A DNA stretch of 64,000 nucleotides, from assembly GCA_020343875.1 (NCBI GenBank), contig CP070811.1, positions 3,630,607 through 3,694,606 of the forward strand. Reading direction: 5' to 3'. The position numbers and the translations under genes are program-made. Below the pieces are notes generated by a model. That model searched no databases. It saw nothing but the letters and a program-made list of their open reading frames with translations, and had not been told where the DNA came from. Numbering within the stretch: position 1 is the stretch's first letter; every line of letters begins with the position of its first letter. This document shows, piece after piece, positions 1 to 8,840 of the stretch. This stretch comes from Anaerolineales bacterium (GTDB lineage Bacteria > Chloroflexota > Anaerolineae > 4572-78 > NAK82).

Positions 1-888
1 ACGCGAGTGAAGGTAAAAGACGTCGCCAGGATAGGCTTCACGACCAGGCGGCCGCCGCAGCAGCAGCGAGATCTGCCGATAGGCCCAAGCATGCTTACTC
101 AGGTCATCGTAGACAACCAGTGCATCCTTGCCCCGCTCCATAAAGTCTTCGCCGATGGCACACCCGGCATAAGGGGCAATGTATTGCAGAGCTGCCGGAT
201 CAGAAGCCGCTGCCACAACCACGATGGTGTGTTCCATAGCGTCGTATCGTTCCAATGTGGCTACTACCTGGGCCACCTGGGCCAACTTCTGCCCGATGGC
301 CACATAGATGCAGATCAGATCTTTGCCTTTTTGATTGATGATGGTATCAATGGCCAGGGCGGTCTTGCCCGTCTGGCGGTCGCCAATGATCAGCTCACGC
401 TGTCCCCGCCCAATAGGGATCATCGAGTCGATAGGCTTGATACCCGTCTGCACGGGTGTATCCACATTCTGTCGATAGACAACGCCAGGCGCAATGCGTT
501 CGATAGGGCGATAAACGTCAGATTGAATCGAGCCCTTGCCATCAATCGGTTGCCCCAAAGCATTAACCACGCGACCGATAAGGCCGTCGCCCACAGGCAC
601 CGAGGCGATGCGGCCCGTACTGCGTACCATATCCCCTTCTTCAATCTCGGTGTAATCGCCCATGATGACGACGCCCACATTGTCCGCCTCCAGGTTGAGG
701 ACAATGCCCATCACACCGCCGGGGAACTCTAACAACTCACCGGCCATCACGCCGGCCAGACCGCTCAAGCGGGCGATCCCGTCACCCACCTCCAGCACAT
801 AGCCGACATCCACCGTCTGTACCGGCGCCTCAAAGGCTTCGATTTCGTGTCTGATTCTTGCGGTAATATCCTCAACTCGTAAGGCCAT
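1..888 (-). CDS. atpA: ATP synthase F1 subunit alpha (N-terminal part, runs off window)
   Basis: This is the non-catalytic nucleotide-binding alpha subunit of the F1 head. The reading frame is open from the ATG at 888 to the window edge, giving 296 codons, and the C-terminal third or so lies outside. The Walker A motif GDRQTGKT is at about residues 169-176, the usual place in AtpA, and the frame ends in the conserved family stretch GDVFYLHSR. It follows atpH by about 100 bases in the standard H-A order, and the gap between them holds a 7-base-period repeat. Identification is from direct motif recognition; only the missing end limits it. Confidence 0.97.
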   Translation of the reverse strand, partial: MALRVEDITARIRHEIEAFEAPVQTVDVGYVLEVGDGIARLSGLAGVMAGELLEFPGGVMGIVLNLEADNVGVVIMGDYTEIEEGDMVRSTGRIASVPVGDGLIGRVVNALGQPIDGKGSIQSDVYRPIERIAPGVVYRQNVDTPVQTGIKPIDSMIPIGRGQRELIIGDRQTGKTALAIDTIINQKGKDLICIYVAIGQKLAQVAQVVATLERYDAMEHTIVVVAAASDPAALQYIAPYAGCAIGEDFMERGKDALVVYDDLSKHAWAYRQISLLLRRPPGREAYPGDVFYLHSR

Positions 889-950
889 ATACTAACTCCT
901 TCAGAGTTGGAGTCAAAGAGTATGGAGTGGGGAGCAGGACGATGCCATCC

Positions 951-985
951 TCAACCCCCAATCCCCAATCTCTAATCTCCAGTCT
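951..985. repeat. Degenerate tandem heptamer repeat, five units
   Basis: Five consecutive 7-base units read TCAACCC, CCAATCC, CCAATCT, CTAATCT, CCAGTCT. They fill the gap right after the atpH stop codon and before atpA. The period of 7 would not keep a reading frame, so it is non-coding. It belongs with similar period-7 arrays elsewhere in this window. Confidence 0.75.
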
Positions 986-986
986 T

Positions 987-1532
987 TCAGCGCAGCGCCG
1001 CCAGCCGTTCGTGCAACGCGTTGAGCTTGCCGGCAACGCTTCCGTCTATGATTTTGTCGCCAACCTGTACGATGGCTCCTCCCAGGGCAGAGGAGTCCAC
1101 GCGAAAATCCAGGTCTACGTCGGGGCCAAACCGGGCGTGAACCCGCTGCCGGAAGGCCTCCTTCTCGTCAGAGGTGAGCGGCACGGCACTGGTGATGCGC
1201 GCAATCTGCGCTTCCGGTCCCCGGGTGGAAAAGCGCGTCAGATCAGCGATTACATCGCCCAACAGGCCGAGGTGCCCTTCACGGAGCAGCAGGTACAAGA
1301 AGTTTCTCACATCCGGCTGGACGTCGGACGACAGCAGCCCGTCAAGCCGTGCCTGACGTTCCTCAAAGCCAACGTCGATGTTGTCGAGATCAGCCAACAA
1401 GCCCGCATCAGCCGCCAGTCGCTCATGGACGGCATTCAATCCGCTCAACCATCCCTGTGTCGTATGTTGGTAGGCAGCCTGGGCATAGGTCTGGGCAAGT
1501 TCCTCACCCTTAGAGTACTTCGCTGCGCTCAC
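987..1532 (-). CDS. atpH: ATP synthase F1 subunit delta (OSCP)
   Basis: The 181-residue protein has the length and the mostly helical, charged character of AtpH, the peripheral-stalk subunit that caps F1 and holds it to subunit b. The C-terminal GGAIVQVGDKIIDGSVAGKL stretch is the family signature (usual form GSI.I.VGD..iDGSv...L). The start is a GTG overlapping the atpF stop by four bases (GTGA), so the two are translationally coupled. It sits between atpF and atpA in the usual operon order. Confidence 0.95.
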   Translation of the reverse strand: MSAAKYSKGEELAQTYAQAAYQHTTQGWLSGLNAVHERLAADAGLLADLDNIDVGFEERQARLDGLLSSDVQPDVRNFLYLLLREGHLGLLGDVIADLTRFSTRGPEAQIARITSAVPLTSDEKEAFRQRVHARFGPDVDLDFRVDSSALGGAIVQVGDKIIDGSVAGKLNALHERLAALR

Positions 1533-2038
1533 GACAAATCTCCCGCCTCTTGCAAGAACTGCTGAATAAGCTGCCGCTGGGCTTGCTCATCCACCGTTAC
1601 GGTCCGGCCCAGCACTTTGCGAGCGAGCTCCACGGCCACATCCACCACCTGGCGCTGCAATTCAGCCATCGTCTGCTGACGCTCTACCTCAAGTTGCTGG
1701 CGCGCCTGGGCCCGAATTTGCTCGGCTTCCTTGCGGGCCTCGGCCAAGATCGCCTCGCGCATCTTCTCAGTTTCCTGGGCAGCGCGGGCGGCCGCCTCCT
1801 GCGAAGTCTTGCGCGCTTCCTCCAGCTCGCGCTGAAACTCAGCCCGCTGGACCTCGGCTTCCTGGCGCACTTTATCAGACTGTTCCAGCGAGTCCTGGAT
1901 CTTTTGCCGCCGCTCGGCCAGCATGTTTAGAACTGGCCGGTACAGAAAGAGACGCAGCAAAAAGAGCAGGATAACAAAGTTAATCAGGTAAGCTACCAGG
2001 AGCGCGGGGTCAATCCCCAAAGGTCTTAACGCATCCAA
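1529..2038 (-). CDS. atpF: ATP synthase F0 subunit b
   Basis: The 169-residue protein has one N-terminal membrane helix (about residues 9-31) followed by a long charged helix rich in Glu, Gln and Arg, as expected for the b-subunit peripheral stalk. It starts at a TTG at 2038, eight bases after an AGGAGG Shine-Dalgarno site; no ATG is available near the expected N-terminus. Downstream it overlaps atpH by four bases. Only one b-type gene is present here, so the stalk is probably a homodimer. Confidence 0.94.
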   Translation of the reverse strand: MDALRPLGIDPALLVAYLINFVILLFLLRLFLYRPVLNMLAERRQKIQDSLEQSDKVRQEAEVQRAEFQRELEEARKTSQEAAARAAQETEKMREAILAEARKEAEQIRAQARQQLEVERQQTMAELQRQVVDVAVELARKVLGRTVTVDEQAQRQLIQQFLQEAGDLS

Positions 2039-2084
2039 AACCTGACCCTCCTTTCAGAACAAAAAGGTGCAATTTGATGAATTG

Positions 2085-2330
<246 letters not shown>

Positions 2331-2377
2331 TTAAATTTTACTAACAAATTCTTTGCAGATTAAGAAATTTGCCGATT

Positions 2378-3394
2378 CTAATGATGCTCCTCACCGTGCT
2401 CGTGAGAAATGGTGGCAATGGTAAAAAAGGCCAACGTCAATATGTAGAAGATAAATGCCTGGATCAGGCCGACGAAGACCTCCAAGCCCAGGAAGGGAAT
2501 GGTAAGCACCAACGGCACCAGCGAGGCCAACACCAGTAACATCACCTCTCCAGCGAAGATATTGCCAAAGAGACGGAAGGAGAACGAGATAATCTTGGCG
2601 AACTCGCTGATTGTCTCCAGGATGCCTACGAAGAAGTCAATGGCACCGAACATAAAAGCGCCCAGCATCCCTGCGCAGCCACGTCGCTGGCCATGGTCAT
2701 CCGGCCCAAAGGCGCGTAACATGCCCTTGACGTTTAGGAATTTGGAGAAGTAGTTTACGCCCAGCGCCCATACGCCAAACACCTGCGTCATGAAGACCGA
2801 AACGAGGGCCAGGGCGAAGTTATTATTCAGGTCGGTGCTGGGAGAGCGGAATAGAGGCACAATCACCTGGCCTGCCTGGCAACCCAGAGGAGGTCTGACC
2901 TCTTCCTCGGGGTGATCCAGAAGCGGCGCTGCCAAGCCAGGCACCATGGCGTGCTCGCCCTCTTCTTCCACGTGATGCTCCTCACAGATGCCAACGGCGG
3001 CCAGGCCAGGAACCAACCCAAACCAGTTCGAGACTAAGACGTAAAAGAAAATCGTGGCCACCACAATGAAGAAACGCGGAGTCCACTTACTGCCGGCCAC
3101 CGACTCCGTTAGGCCATACAGCACCTCAATGATCCACTCCAGGAAGTTCTGCAGGCCCGAGGGGACAAGTTTCATCTTTCGAGTTCCCAAAAAGGCCAAG
3201 ACCACCAAAATGACATCCACCAGGAGTGCGGTGACAATGGCATTGGTAATTTGAATGCCAAAGAGTTCTACGCCGGGCAGGTGCTCGGCCCTGACCACCA
3301 CCGGCGGCAAGTGAAAGCGCAATAAAAGGCTACCACCAACCAGGAGGGCAAGTGTAACGACGACAGCCAGAATTACTTTGTCCCTGGTTTTCAT
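2378..3394 (-). CDS. atpB: ATP synthase F0 subunit a
   Basis: Subunit a forms the ion half-channels facing the c-ring. The diagnostic stretch ISFSFRLFGNIFAGEVML contains the essential Arg. The start is taken at the ATG at 3394, after a GGGAGG site; a GTG ten codons upstream overlaps the preceding gene's end and lacks a spaced ribosome site. The protein (338 residues) is longer than the enterobacterial a subunit because of a loop of about 50 residues in the middle with acidic/histidine clusters (EEHHVEEEGEH) before the conserved DLNNNFALAL segment. It ends in EHGEEHH, another His/Glu cluster. Confidence 0.96.
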   Translation of the reverse strand: MKTRDKVILAVVVTLALLVGGSLLLRFHLPPVVVRAEHLPGVELFGIQITNAIVTALLVDVILVVLAFLGTRKMKLVPSGLQNFLEWIIEVLYGLTESVAGSKWTPRFFIVVATIFFYVLVSNWFGLVPGLAAVGICEEHHVEEEGEHAMVPGLAAPLLDHPEEEVRPPLGCQAGQVIVPLFRSPSTDLNNNFALALVSVFMTQVFGVWALGVNYFSKFLNVKGMLRAFGPDDHGQRRGCAGMLGAFMFGAIDFFVGILETISEFAKIISFSFRLFGNIFAGEVMLLVLASLVPLVLTIPFLGLEVFVGLIQAFIFYILTLAFFTIATISHEHGEEHH

Positions 3395-3416
3395 CCCTGT
3401 AGCGACCTCCCTGTCT

Positions 3417-3620
3417 TTACTCACTCAGCTTTTTCGTCACGCGATAAGCGCCGAAAACCGCCAAAACGAATCCAATTATCACCAACACGAGCATCAAGCA
3501 CGGCGCAGATCCTAAGCGACGATCGAGCCACATCCCCAAAAAGAACGCCCCCAGCACCGAACACACAATGAGGCCGCCTACCTGAAACACCAGCCCCATA
3601 GTGACTACAAATCGGCGCAT
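3417..3620 (-). CDS. AtpZ/AtpI-like small membrane protein of the ATP synthase operon
   Basis: A 67-residue protein with two predicted membrane helices (about residues 8-30 and 40-60) ending in a basic tail. It is the first gene of the atp operon, where AtpZ/AtpI-family proteins that help c-ring assembly or Mg2+ supply usually sit. The pattern GxxxGxWLDRRLG between helices fits AtpZ. Identification rests on size, topology and position. Confidence 0.8.
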   Translation of the reverse strand: MRRFVVTMGLVFQVGGLIVCSVLGAFFLGMWLDRRLGSAPCLMLVLVIIGFVLAVFGAYRVTKKLSE

Positions 3621-3741
3621 GACGATGCTTCTCCAGCATCCCGGGCGCGCTCCACCCTAGTGCCAGGCGTGGGCCGGAATTCGGACCTACAGGGGCCTGA
3701 TCCCACCCAAGCACTTAGAGCTTTACTGGCAGAACGCAGCG

Positions 3742-3770
3742 ATTATACCACGAGGGGATATATCGGACAA
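3742..3770 (-). promoter_or_regulatory. Promoter of the ATP synthase operon
   Basis: On the minus strand TTGTCC, 17 bases, TATAAT, with TGG directly before the -10 (extended -10). It lies in the 156-base gap between the fabF stop and the first atp gene, about 120 bases upstream of it, so the atp genes can be transcribed independently of fabF. Confidence 0.65.
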
Positions 3771-3776
3771 ATGCAG

Positions 3777-5018
3777 TCAGCTAGAATACCGTTTCATGGC
3801 CAGCACCACATTCTGGCCGCCGAAACCAAAGGCATTCACCAGTGCCGCGTTCACCTCGGCGCGGCGCGCCTGGTTGGGCACATAGTCCAGATCACACTCA
3901 GGGTCCGGGTTCTCTTGATTGATAGTAGGCGGAATAATGCCCTCGTATAGAGTCAATGCGGCGGCTGTCGCCGCAACCGCCCCAGCCGCACCCATCATAT
4001 GCCCCACCATAGACTTAGTGCCGGTAACCGCCAGGTCATAGGCATAGTCGCCAAACGCCCGCTTGATTGCCCTTGTCTCGGTCACGTCGTTTAGGGGGGT
4101 GCTGGTACCGTGAGCAAAGATCACGTTCACATCGGTGGGCTGTAACCCGGCACTCTGCATAGCCCCTTTCATAGCCCGCACTGCCCCGTCACCCTCCGGA
4201 TCGGGCGCAGTGATATGGAAGGCATCGCCAGTCAGTCGTCCCCCTAACACCTCGGCGTAGACCTTCTCAACTCCTCGCGCCCTGGCATGCTGCTCCGTCT
4301 CCAAGATCATGATTGCTGCGCCTTCACCATACACAAAGCCATCTCGATCTGCATCGAAGGGACGACTGGCGTGCTGTGGATCATCATTCCGCGACGAAAG
4401 CGCGCCCATGCGGCCAAGCGCCGCGAAGCCCAGCGGCGTGGTGGTCGACTCGGCCCCCCCCACGATGATCACATCTGCCTCACCCCGCTGCAAGAAATTA
4501 TAACCCTCGATCACCGAATAGTTGCCGCTGGCGCAGGCCAGGGTTGAGGTCAGTATCGGCCCTCTTGCCCCCGTCTCAATTGAGACCAGGCATGAGACAG
4601 CGTTGGGCATCAGGCCAGGCAACAGAAAAGGGCTGACAGCACGTGGGCCTTTGTCGATCAGGATATGCGTCCCTTCTTCCACCAAGCCGATCCCCCCGCC
4701 ACCAGTAGCAATCACCACCCCAATGTTGTCGCGATTGTCGGCGTCAATCGTCAGGCCAGCATCGTCCAAAGCCTGCTTGGTGGCGGCCAGCGCAAACTGG
4801 GTACCACGCGCAGTTCGCCGGGTCATTTTTCGGTCCATCCACTGGGCTGGATCGAAATCTTTCACTTCACAGGCAATGCGAACGGGAAACTCGCTGGCAT
4901 CAAATGCGGACACGGCCCCTGCCCCAGACACGCCGTTGGTCAGATTCCTCCAAAACGTCGGAACGTCGTTTCCAATGGGTGTGATTGCTCCCAAACCTGT
5001 GACAAGAACTCGAGACAT
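3777..5018 (-). CDS. fabF: Beta-ketoacyl-ACP synthase II
   Basis: Condensing enzyme of fatty-acid elongation: it joins malonyl-ACP to an acyl-enzyme intermediate. The catalytic triad is visible: Cys162 in TLACASG, His303 in FAHGTSTPLND and His340 in KSMVGHMMGAAGA. The 413-residue length is normal. The start is taken at the ATG at 5018 (MSRVLVTG), preceded by GGAGGG at good spacing; an in-frame start seven codons upstream is not needed. It stands alone, without other fab genes or acpP next to it, upstream of the ATP synthase operon. Confidence 0.96.
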   Translation of the reverse strand: MSRVLVTGLGAITPIGNDVPTFWRNLTNGVSGAGAVSAFDASEFPVRIACEVKDFDPAQWMDRKMTRRTARGTQFALAATKQALDDAGLTIDADNRDNIGVVIATGGGGIGLVEEGTHILIDKGPRAVSPFLLPGLMPNAVSCLVSIETGARGPILTSTLACASGNYSVIEGYNFLQRGEADVIIVGGAESTTTPLGFAALGRMGALSSRNDDPQHASRPFDADRDGFVYGEGAAIMILETEQHARARGVEKVYAEVLGGRLTGDAFHITAPDPEGDGAVRAMKGAMQSAGLQPTDVNVIFAHGTSTPLNDVTETRAIKRAFGDYAYDLAVTGTKSMVGHMMGAAGAVAATAAALTLYEGIIPPTINQENPDPECDLDYVPNQARRAEVNAALVNAFGFGGQNVVLAMKRYSS

Positions 5019-5080
5019 GTGGTTGTCCCTCCTCTCCAAGTTGCATTCGCGCCCGAATCACGACCAACGCACAAGGTCAC

Positions 5081-5109
5081 AGTATAACGACGACCTCCCA
5101 ATTCGGCAA
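5081..5109 (-). promoter_or_regulatory. Promoter of fabF
   Basis: On the minus strand TTGCCG, 17 bases, TATACT, placing the transcript start about 55 bases before the fabF ATG. The -35 core TTGCC recurs at other promoters in this window. Confidence 0.6.
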
Positions 5110-5244
5110 GTCAGATCACTCAAAATGGCAGCCCGGCTGGTCCTGTCAGGTACCGGGTGCCTGGGAAGTTCTCTATCCATGGCCACCCTTGCCGTTGAAG
5201 TTGTGGTTGTGATTTGTTTCGCTCACAATCACGGGCAAAGAAAA

Positions 5245-5273
5245 TTGACAAGCCAGGATACCTTTGCTATGCT
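5245..5273 (+). promoter_or_regulatory. Promoter of the ferritin gene
   Basis: TTGACA, 17 bases, TATGCT: a consensus -35 with a near-consensus -10, about 70 bases upstream of the ferritin start codon. It lies back to back with the fabF promoter. No iron-box palindrome was recognised. Confidence 0.75.
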
Positions 5274-5341
5274 TTAAGCATTCGAAACGCGTCGTGATCC
5301 AGGTAACCAGACTCTTTTTATCAAGGAAAGGAAAATCAACT

Positions 5342-5833
5342 ATGTTAAGCAAAACACTTCAAGAGGCGATCAACGAACAGATCAAGAACGAGCTCTATTC
5401 TGCCTACCTGTATCTGTCGATGTCAGCTTACTGCGAAGCGAACAACCTGCCAGGTTCCGCCCGCTGGATGCGACTTCAGAGCCAGGAAGAAACGGCTCAT
5501 GCGATGAAGTTGTTTGACTACATGAATGATCGAGGCGCTCGCGTGGTGCTTCAGGCAATTGATCAGCCGACTGCCGAATTTGAGTCGCCACTGGACATCT
5601 TCCAGCAAGTCTTGGCACACGAGCAAAAAGTAACCGGCCTAATCAACAAGCTTTACGAACTTGCAGTCAAAGAAAATGACTATCCCACTCAAATAGAGTT
5701 GCAGTGGTTCATCGCGGAGCAGGTCGAAGAGGAAAAGAGCGCCAACGACGTGGTAGAGCTCATGAAGGCAATAGGCGATCACGGTCCGTCTTTGATCATG
5801 GCTGACAGGCAATTGGGTAGCAGAGAGGACTGA
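5342..5833 (+). CDS. ftn: Non-haem ferritin
   Basis: Iron-storage ferritin that oxidises Fe(II) and stores it as a mineral in a 24-subunit shell. Ferroxidase ligands sit at the standard positions: Glu17, Glu49/Glu50, His53, Glu94 and Gln127/Glu130. The 163-residue length is normal. The ATG at 5342 follows an AAGGAAAGG site; an in-frame opening upstream lies in the promoter and leader. A ferritin suits an organism with iron-sulfur-rich enzymes such as those coded elsewhere in the window. Confidence 0.95.
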   Translation: MLSKTLQEAINEQIKNELYSAYLYLSMSAYCEANNLPGSARWMRLQSQEETAHAMKLFDYMNDRGARVVLQAIDQPTAEFESPLDIFQQVLAHEQKVTGLINKLYELAVKENDYPTQIELQWFIAEQVEEEKSANDVVELMKAIGDHGPSLIMADRQLGSRED

Positions 5834-5922
5834 GCAAAGCGCACCGGCCTGCGGGCCAGAGACCATCTGACAAGGCCGATCGCTGCCATAGGCACACCTC
5901 CTCTTCAAGAAACAAACATCTC

Positions 5923-5948
5923 AGAGGCGAGGCACGCGCCTCGCCTCT
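5923..5948 (+). terminator. Hairpin downstream of ferritin, probable terminator
   Basis: A perfect 10-base stem, AGAGGCGAGG / CCTCGCCTCT, with a 6-base loop lies 90 bases after the ferritin stop. It is followed by CCCCTTTC rather than a clean T run, so termination efficiency is uncertain. Confidence 0.5.
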
Positions 5949-6210
5949 GCCCCTTTCTGGACAACAAGCCCACCGCCTGGCCCCATCTTTCGCGGCTCTC
6001 TCTGAGATAGGGATATTCCTAACCAGGCAATGCCGTATACAACCTTTGTCGTAGAGAGCATACAATCAGCGTGGAGAAACGCTGATTGAAAGGCGATACT
6101 TTTGGCGGAGGGCAAATGCATCTTTTGTGCGATGCCCGTTGGTTCTCCATCTGATATAATGAAGACAAGGGTATCCTGTAGGAGTTACGTGCTGTACATA
6201 GATTTTTCCA

Positions 6211-6239
6211 TTGCCAGAAATTGTGACATATATTACAAT
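6211..6239 (+). promoter_or_regulatory. Promoter of the ABC exporter operon overlapped by a CRP/FNR-like site
   Basis: TTGCCA, 17 bases, TACAAT. Inside it lies TGTGA-CATATA-TTACA (6222-6237), one base off a perfect CRP-type dyad (TGTGA-N6-TCACA). A regulator bound there would cover the spacer and -10, which fits repression. The transcript would begin near 6246, leaving a leader of about 250 bases. Confidence 0.5.
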
Positions 6240-6321
6240 CCGTCTGCAGGCAGTGTGATTCCCTGGGGCCGCGGCATAGCAGCAAACAAGAAGCCCTAAT
6301 CGTGGGGTAGGCTTGCAGAGT

Positions 6322-6486
6322 GCCGCCTAAATGGCGGGTTGAAAATGCAACCTAGGGGGACCCTGACAAAGCATTGAGTTCGTCACCTGCGGATGGAATA
6401 AAGGTGTCACATGTCGGGTTCGGGTCATGATTGGAGTGACCCCATATGATATCGTTAGAGAGAGTCTCGAAGAGACCAGTATGGGG
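6322..6486 (+). promoter_or_regulatory. Structured leader of the ABC exporter operon
   Basis: Successive hairpins: CCGCC/GGCGG (6323-6337), GGTTG/CAACC (6337-6352), AGGG/CCCT (6354-6364), CACCT/AGGTG (6384-6406), GGGTCA/TGACCC (6422-6442), GTCTC/GAGAC (6464-6476) and an outer pair CCCCATA/TATGGGG (6440-6446 with 6480-6486). The GGGTCA/TGACCC and CCCCATA/TATGGGG stems share bases 6440-6442, so they exclude each other. The latter ends eight bases before the start codon. No known riboswitch class was recognised. Confidence 0.4.
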
Positions 6487-6494
6487 CGCGAACT

Positions 6495-8726
6495 ATGATT
6501 CTGCGTAATTTGTGGCGCCGCAAGGCACGTAGCCTATTGACTATGCTGGGCATTGGCATCGGGGTGGCGGCCGTCATCGCCTTGGGCGCCATGGCCGAGG
6601 GCATTGCCGAAGGCTATGCCGCTTTTGCCGGTGGCAGCGGCGCCGACTTGCTGGTGACCAGATCTGACGCCGGCGACCTGACGTTGAGCACAGTGGACGA
6701 GCAGGTCGGCGAGCGTATCAGGCAGCTGGCTGACGTGCGCAACGTGTCGGGCGTAATCTTCAACATGGTCAGCCTAGAAAGCATCCCTTACTTCATTATC
6801 GGCGGCTACGACCCAGAGGCGGTGGCCATCCAACATTTCAAGATCATCGAAGGCCAGCCCTTGGCACGCGAGCGGGAGATCATCCTGGGCCGGCAGGCGG
6901 CCGACAATTTGAAACTATCGGTGGACGACACCATCAAACTGTATGAAACCTCTTTCCGGATTGTGGGAATCTACGAAACAGGGCAGAGTTTCGAAGATGG
7001 TGGAGCCATCATCTCGCTGGCTGATGCTCAGGCCATCTTCAAGAAGCCACGCCAGGTGACTTTCTTCGAAATACAGGTACGCGACCCCACCCAATTGGAC
7101 GGGGTACAAGCTCGCATCGAGCAACTGTACGACGACCTATCGGTATCAAAGGCGTCCGACGTGGGCGACGAGCAGGTAATGGTTGAATCCATGCGATACA
7201 TGGCCTGGGGCATAGGCTTGATCGCCGTGCTCATCGGCGGGCTGGGCATGATGATTACCATGGTGATGTCCGTCTTTGAGCAGACGCGAGAAATTGGTGT
7301 GCTGAGAGCTGTCGGGTGGCGAAAGGGCCGCGTGTTGCGTTTGATAATGAGCCAATCTTTGGTGCTGAGCGCACTGGGCGGGGTGTTGGGTGTGGGTATC
7401 GGATTCGGCCTGGTATGGCTGATCAACCATACGCCAGCGGTGTCCAGTTTTGCGCCAGGCGTCGTGCGAACCCCCCTCTTGATCCAGGGCATGTCGGTAG
7501 CGCTGGTGCTGGGAACGGTGGCCGGCCTCTACCCGGCCTGGCGCGCGGCTGGCCTGAACCCTATCGAGGCGCTACGCTACGACGGTGGGACTGGCGATAG
7601 AGATGAGTCCTCTTGGGCCCAGGCCTTTGGCATGACTTTCCGCAACTTGCTGCGCCGTCGCGCCCGCAGCCTGATGACTATGGGCGGCATCGCCATCGGC
7701 GTGGGGCTGATCGTATCCCTGGGCGCTATCACCGAGGGGGTGATACAGGGTTTCACCGACATGACCTCGCAAGGAGGCGCGGAGCTGATTGCCAAGCAGG
7801 CCAATGTAGCGGACATGGGCTACTCGGTGATTGAAGAACGGATAGGGTACGCCATCGCAGCTATGCCAGAGGTGCAGGACGTGTCGGGCATCGTTTGGGG
7901 CTTCTCCATGGGGAAAGACGCACCTTTCCTGTTCGTCTTTGGCATGGACCCCAATGGACGAGCGATCCAGCACTTTCGCACCGTCGAAGGAGAGCGAATT
8001 CGAGGGCGGGGCGAGATCATGTTGGGCCGGGCTGCTGCCGACACGCTGGAGAAGAAGGTGGGTGACGTGATCAGATTGCCGGGTGGCGTGTTTCGCGTCA
8101 CGGGCATCTACGAAACCGGCGTAGGCTACGAAGAAGGCGGTGGCGTGATGGCCCTGCATGACGCCCAGATCGCTTTTGAAAAACCACGCCAGGTGAGCAT
8201 ACTTCAGATCAAGGTGCGCGACCCAACCCAGGTTGAGGCCGTCCGGGCCCGAATTGAAGAGCGCTATGGCGGCGACGTGTCGGTTGCGACCACCGCCACC
8301 TTTATTGAGAAAAGCGCCGACATTCAGAATACCAAAGCCATGCTGGGAGCCGTGTTCGTTCTGGCCATCCTGGTGGGCGGGGTGGTGGTGACCAACACCA
8401 TGGTGATGGCTGTGATGGAGCGGACGCGGGAGATCGGTACCTTGCGCGCCCTAGGCTGGCGTCAATCGCGTGTGCTGTGGATGATTCTGGCCGAGTCCCT
8501 TCTGCTGAGCCTGATAGCAGCCGGACTGGGCATCTTGGTAGGTATGGGACTTACGGGGGGGCTTCAGGCCATTCCTGGCGTGGGTTCGTTCATGAGCGCA
8601 GTCTACACCCCTCAGGTTATCGCCCAGGCCATCGCTGTCTCACTCTTTTTGGGAGCCGCCGGAGGTTTGTATCCTGCCTGGCACGCCAGTCGCCTGCGCC
8701 CCGTCGAGGCACTGCGCTACGAGTAG
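6495..8726 (+). CDS. ABC transporter permease, tandem-duplicated FtsX/MacB type
   Basis: A 743-residue protein made of two homologous halves (about 1-370 and 378-743). Each has an N-terminal membrane helix after the motif NLxRRxARSLxTM, a periplasmic-type MacB-PCD domain, and three C-terminal membrane helices ending in the family motif LYPAWxAxxLxPxEALRY. Normally two such subunits pair; here both may be supplied by one chain. The halves match closely along their length (for example VFEQTREIGVLRAVGWR against VMERTREIGTLRALGWR), so this is an internal duplication. The ATG has only a weak ribosome site and lies just after a potential inhibitory hairpin. Substrate cannot be told from the sequence; lipoprotein release, peptide or drug export are all possible. 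Confidence 0.9.
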   Translation: MILRNLWRRKARSLLTMLGIGIGVAAVIALGAMAEGIAEGYAAFAGGSGADLLVTRSDAGDLTLSTVDEQVGERIRQLADVRNVSGVIFNMVSLESIPYFIIGGYDPEAVAIQHFKIIEGQPLAREREIILGRQAADNLKLSVDDTIKLYETSFRIVGIYETGQSFEDGGAIISLADAQAIFKKPRQVTFFEIQVRDPTQLDGVQARIEQLYDDLSVSKASDVGDEQVMVESMRYMAWGIGLIAVLIGGLGMMITMVMSVFEQTREIGVLRAVGWRKGRVLRLIMSQSLVLSALGGVLGVGIGFGLVWLINHTPAVSSFAPGVVRTPLLIQGMSVALVLGTVAGLYPAWRAAGLNPIEALRYDGGTGDRDESSWAQAFGMTFRNLLRRRARSLMTMGGIAIGVGLIVSLGAITEGVIQGFTDMTSQGGAELIAKQANVADMGYSVIEERIGYAIAAMPEVQDVSGIVWGFSMGKDAPFLFVFGMDPNGRAIQHFRTVEGERIRGRGEIMLGRAAADTLEKKVGDVIRLPGGVFRVTGIYETGVGYEEGGGVMALHDAQIAFEKPRQVSILQIKVRDPTQVEAVRARIEERYGGDVSVATTATFIEKSADIQNTKAMLGAVFVLAILVGGVVVTNTMVMAVMERTREIGTLRALGWRQSRVLWMILAESLLLSLIAAGLGILVGMGLTGGLQAIPGVGSFMSAVYTPQVIAQAIAVSLFLGAAGGLYPAWHASRLRPVEALRYE

Positions 8727-8840
8727 GGGCAGCCCGGCTGTCAGGCGGGACCGAGCGACGAGCCCATTTGCCGGAGATTTGGCGCATAAGCAATATGAGA
8801 TGTTATCGTTCGCCTCCTGGCGACTTGAGGAGAACCTACA

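Larger units (their letters stand above)
5834..6494. other. 660-base non-coding region between ferritin and the ABC exporter
   Basis: No convincing gene is present on either strand. It contains the ferritin hairpin (5923-5948), a second perfect 9-base hairpin CAATCAGCG / CGCTGATTG at 6063-6088, an extended -10 element TGATATAAT at 6152-6160 without a good -35, a promoter with a CRP/FNR-like site (6211-6239), and a hairpin-dense leader (6300-6490) for the downstream operon. Confidence 0.7.

Noticed and set aside
951..985. CRISPR-like array
   Set aside because: Units are 7 bases with no spacers.
5834..6300. Short open frames after ferritin (60-90 codons)
   Set aside because: Overlapping in several frames on both strands, without ribosome sites or recognisable domains.
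6414..6426. tRNA T-loop-like GGGTTCGGGTC
   Set aside because: No acceptor, D-arm or anticodon stem can be drawn around it.
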